From: JALXCH01 sp964495805
GTDB lineage: Bacteria > Calditrichota > Calditrichia > RBG-13-44-9
Reading direction: 5' to 3'
Assembly: GCA_964495805.1 (NCBI GenBank)
Contig: CAZBWV010000076.1
Coordinates: forward strand, 1 to 7,762
DNA: 7,762 nucleotides
Shown here: in pieces, positions 5,681 through 7,762 of the stretch
How the letters are laid out: each line of letters starts with the position of its first letter
Position numbering within the stretch: the stretch's first letter is position 1
Notes under the pieces: generated by a model
The model's input: the letters and a program-made list of their open reading frames with translations, nothing else
What the model was told of the DNA's origin: nothing
Databases searched by the model: none
Program-made: the position numbers and the translations under genes

Positions 5681-7093
5681 ATGCAAGCGAAACTTTACTC
5701 CCACGGAGGGGCTCAGGAGGTAACCGGTTCCAAGCACTTCATCCAGGTTCAGGACGATGTGGTGATGGTGGACTGTGGCGCCTTTCAGGGGCGGCGTGCC
5801 GAAGCGGAAGAAAAAAATCGTCAGTGGCCGTTCGACGCTGCCCGGCTTCAGGCGACCGTACTAACCCACGCCCATTTCGATCACTGCGGACTGATTCCCC
5901 TGCTTCCTAAAAAAGGGTTCGACGGGAATATTTTCAGCACTCCCGCCACTCGCGACCTGGCCAGCCTGGTTATGATGGACTCCGCTCACATCCAGGCGAA
6001 GGACATCGAGTACCTGCGCAAACGCGCCCATAAACGCGGGGAAAAGTTTGATAAACAACCTCTTTACAATGAGCAGGATGTGGTGAATAGCCTGGACTTC
6101 TTTGTCACCGTTTCTTATCATCGTCCTATTTATGTGGCGGATGGGATTCAGATTACCTTTTACGATGCCGGGCACATTCTTGGTTCGGCAATGGTGGTGA
6201 TGGAGGTGCACCGCAATGGCCAGAAGATGCGGATTGGCTTTACCGGCGACCTGGGACGGAAAGGATTGCCGATCCTGCGTGATCCGGAACCATTGCCCCC
6301 GGTGGATTATCTGGTGATGGAAAGTACCTACGGCGATCGCCTTCACGATCCCATTGAATCGGCCATGGATAAGCTGGCTGAGGTGATCAATCGTACCGTT
6401 CAGCACGGCGGCAAAATCATTGTCCCCGCTTTCGCCATCGAGCGCACACAGGAGCTGGTGTATTTCATCCATCTGCTGCGCGACCAGAACCGCATTCCCT
6501 CCATCCCGGTGTTTGTGGATAGTCCCATGGCTACCAATGCCACCTCCATTTTTCGAGTCCACCAGGAGTGTTACGACCAGGAAACCCGGCAGGCTTTTCT
6601 GGAGCACCACAAAAATCCTTTCGGATTTAACGAACTCCGATATATTGTTAGTGAGGCAGAAAGCAAGGAATTAAACCAGCTGAAGGGTCCGGCAATTATC
6701 ATCTCCTCCTCTGGCATGTGCGAAGCCGGCCGAATTTTGCACCATCTAAAAAACAATATTGAGGACTGGCGGAATACTATTTTGATTGTGGGCTTTATGG
6801 CCGAGCATACCCTGGGACGAAAAATACAGGAGAAACAGAAGGAAGTACGCATATTCGGCGACTATTATCGCCTGAATGCGCGGGTGGAAACACTCCACGC
6901 ATTTAGCGCCCATGCGGATTATCAGGAGATGCTGGAATTTGTCTCCCAGCTGGATTACCGCCGACTAAAACAGATTTTCCTGGTGCACGGAGAACCGCCC
7001 GCCCAGAAACATTTAAAGCAGTTATTGGAAGAAAAGGGATACCGCGTTACCATTGTAAGGTACGGAGAAGAGTACATTTTGCAAACGGGTTAG
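5681..7093 (+). CDS. MBL-fold/beta-CASP ribonuclease (YSH1/CPSF73-like, COG1236 type)
   Basis: The gene is complete, 470 residues, ending at TAG 7091-7093. The metallo-beta-lactamase metal motifs are all present: Asp31 (MVDCGAFQG), THAHFDH at 62-68, His165 (AGHILGSA) and Asp190 (TGDLGRKG). The beta-CASP insertion (about 210-375) shows MESTYGDR at 213-220, PAFAIERTQEL, FVDSPMA and SSSGMCEAGRILHHL, with its His at 354/355. HAFSAHAD at 406-413 and FLVHGE at 433-438 form the C-terminal RMMBL block. Family members are zinc-dependent endo- or exoribonucleases; bacterial members such as Thermus TTHA0252 degrade RNA. No KH domain, signal peptide or membrane segment is seen, so it is probably cytoplasmic. 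Length is ordinary for the family and no active-site residue is missing. It follows uvrA by 102 bases on the same strand, probably with its own promoter. It differs from RNase J, which has another domain plan. Confidence 0.93.
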   Translation: MQAKLYSHGGAQEVTGSKHFIQVQDDVVMVDCGAFQGRRAEAEEKNRQWPFDAARLQATVLTHAHFDHCGLIPLLPKKGFDGNIFSTPATRDLASLVMMDSAHIQAKDIEYLRKRAHKRGEKFDKQPLYNEQDVVNSLDFFVTVSYHRPIYVADGIQITFYDAGHILGSAMVVMEVHRNGQKMRIGFTGDLGRKGLPILRDPEPLPPVDYLVMESTYGDRLHDPIESAMDKLAEVINRTVQHGGKIIVPAFAIERTQELVYFIHLLRDQNRIPSIPVFVDSPMATNATSIFRVHQECYDQETRQAFLEHHKNPFGFNELRYIVSEAESKELNQLKGPAIIISSSGMCEAGRILHHLKNNIEDWRNTILIVGFMAEHTLGRKIQEKQKEVRIFGDYYRLNARVETLHAFSAHADYQEMLEFVSQLDYRRLKQIFLVHGEPPAQKHLKQLLEEKGYRVTIVRYGEEYILQTG

Positions 7094-7544
7094 GGAAACA
7101 CCTGTTCAAACGATACGTGTCCCACCGGGAAGAGGGTGAAAAGAATTCAGCCCTTTTTAACCGGGCGCCAGTCGTTTTGTTCTTCATGTGATTTAAAGTG
7201 GTTGGTGCGATAGAGCCGAAAGCGTGGAGCAGGAACGGTTATTCGGAATCTTCCTGCGGATGAAAGAACTTCGGTTTATCCGGTGTTGCGAACAATTATT
7301 TGGTTGAATGCTTTTTCAGAATTGCACACCGGTTCGAAAAGCACTTTCGGGAAAGAGAATACTTTCCAGCAGAAAGGGAGTGAATACACTTTGCGGTACC
7401 TGCGGGAAAATTTTTGCCGGCCATACCCGGATGTTTATCCGATACACGGAGAGAATGTCGTCCTGGATGGGCAGGAAGGTCTATCTGGACCTGCCCCAAA
7501 GGTGGCTTTCTCCATTGCTCTGTGTGTTCAGAGCCTCTCTTCGC
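7094..7544. other. Gene-free gap between convergent genes, with several inverted repeats
   Basis: No reading frame here looks real. Those open on the + strand (for example 7283-7597 and 7308-7610) have no ribosome binding site, are Arg/Ser/Pro-rich, and run antisense into the receptor gene. The one on the - strand (7296-7499) resembles nothing. I see no tRNA, riboswitch or repeat array. The stretch holds inverted repeats at 7229-7257, 7280-7332, 7469-7496 and 7517-7534. With arms of six or seven bases, one or more is expected by chance in a stretch this long. No clear intrinsic terminator for the ribonuclease gene is visible. Confidence 0.6.
7517..7534 (-). terminator. Hairpin just after the TonB-dependent receptor stop, possible terminator
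   Basis: GCTCTG (7517-7522) and CAGAGC (7529-7534) pair perfectly around a six-base loop, 10 bases past the receptor stop codon on the - strand. No T tract follows on that strand, so it is not a classical intrinsic terminator. It could be a 3'-end stabilising hairpin or chance. Confidence 0.3.
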
Positions 7545-7762
7545 TCAGAAGGAGTAGGACACCCCCACGCGAAAGTTGCGCGGATTCCCCGGGGTGAAAT
7601 GAATTTCTGACACCGGTTTTACTTCGCCGGGCAAACGGCTTTCCGTGTCGAACTGGGCTTCATTCCAATCGGTATCCAGCAGGTTCTCTGCCAGAAGCGA
7701 AATTTTCACCGCACCAATTCGGTAAGCCACTGTGGCATCGAGTACGGTATAACCTAAAGCCA
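7545..7762 (-). CDS. TonB-dependent outer membrane receptor, C-terminal part (5' end outside window)
   Basis: The - strand frame is open from the window edge to TGA (complement of 7545-7547) and shows the last 71 complete residues. They read LGYTVLDATVAYRIG, then SLLAENLLDTDWNEAQFDTE, PVSEIHFTPGNPRNFRVG and end in VSYSF. Alternating hydrophobic beta strands, the NLLDTDW turn and a terminal Phe are the hallmarks of the last strands of a TonB-dependent outer membrane beta-barrel; the terminal aromatic is the signal used in barrel assembly. Such proteins import siderophores, cobalamin, glycans or other large nutrients using energy from TonB-ExbB-ExbD. The DTESRL...EIHFTPG pattern is frequent in receptors of Bacteroidota and relatives. 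The plug domain and any carboxypeptidase-like N-terminal extension lie outside the window, so the substrate cannot be judged. An internal GTG at 7728-7730 is not the true start. Confidence 0.85.
   Translation of the reverse strand, partial: ALGYTVLDATVAYRIGAVKISLLAENLLDTDWNEAQFDTESRLPGEVKPVSEIHFTPGNPRNFRVGVSYSF

Noticed and set aside
1537..7093. The eRF1-like gene, uvrA and the ribonuclease gene as one operon forming a new system
   Set aside because: A strong terminator after the first gene and a 102-base gap with a -10-like element before the third argue for separate transcription. UvrA is a housekeeping repair protein.
7324..7345. GGTTCGAAA as the T-loop of a tRNA
   Set aside because: The flanking bases do not form the five-pair T-stem, and no acceptor, D or anticodon arms can be placed.
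7283..7610. Overlapping + strand frames (7283-7597 and 7308-7610) as small genes
   Set aside because: They have no ribosome binding site and a composition typical of shadow frames, and their 3' parts are antisense to the TonB-dependent receptor gene.

Overview
The window is a stretch of ordinary chromosome from a Gram-negative (diderm) bacterium of moderate GC. It holds six protein genes: four complete, and one cut off at each end. Two features point to the Bacteroidota/Calditrichota/Ignavibacteria side of bacteria (the FCB group). One is the C-terminus of a TonB-dependent receptor with the WNEAQFDTESRL...EIHFTPG pattern common there. The other is a UvrA of the GGEFQRINLASALGSALTG type. This placement is an inference from remembered family patterns; no search was run and there is no rRNA or other taxonomic marker.

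Layout. Positions 1-354 (+) encode the end of an HD-GYP type phosphodiesterase whose catalytic His/Asp and GYP parts lie before the window. A gene-free 386-base gap follows. Positions 741-1367 (-) encode a DUF1992/DnaJC28-like protein, convergent with the HD-GYP gene. A 169-base divergent intergenic region (1368-1536) holds a perfect 7+7 inverted repeat (1468-1487). Then three genes run on the + strand: a bacterial eRF1/Vms1-like protein with a zinc ribbon (1537-2682, baeRF family 10 type), uvrA (2816-5578), and an MBL-fold/beta-CASP ribonuclease (5681-7093). A strong intrinsic terminator (2707-2735) separates the first of these from uvrA, so the three are probably not a single operon. The ribonuclease has a plausible promoter of its own at about 5643. 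A gene-free 451-base gap (7094-7544) containing several modest inverted repeats leads to the 3' end of a TonB-dependent receptor gene on the - strand (7545-7762).

Function. The neighbours share a loose nucleic-acid maintenance theme: ribosome or translation factor, excision repair, and RNA processing. Terminators and spacing argue for separate transcription units, so I do not claim a joint pathway. The gene most worth study is the bacterial release-factor-like protein. It has an eRF1-like layout but no GGQ in the place expected for the catalytic loop, and a literal GGQ string elsewhere that is probably a coincidence. I found no CRISPR array, insertion sequence, tRNA, rRNA or clear novel multi-gene system.
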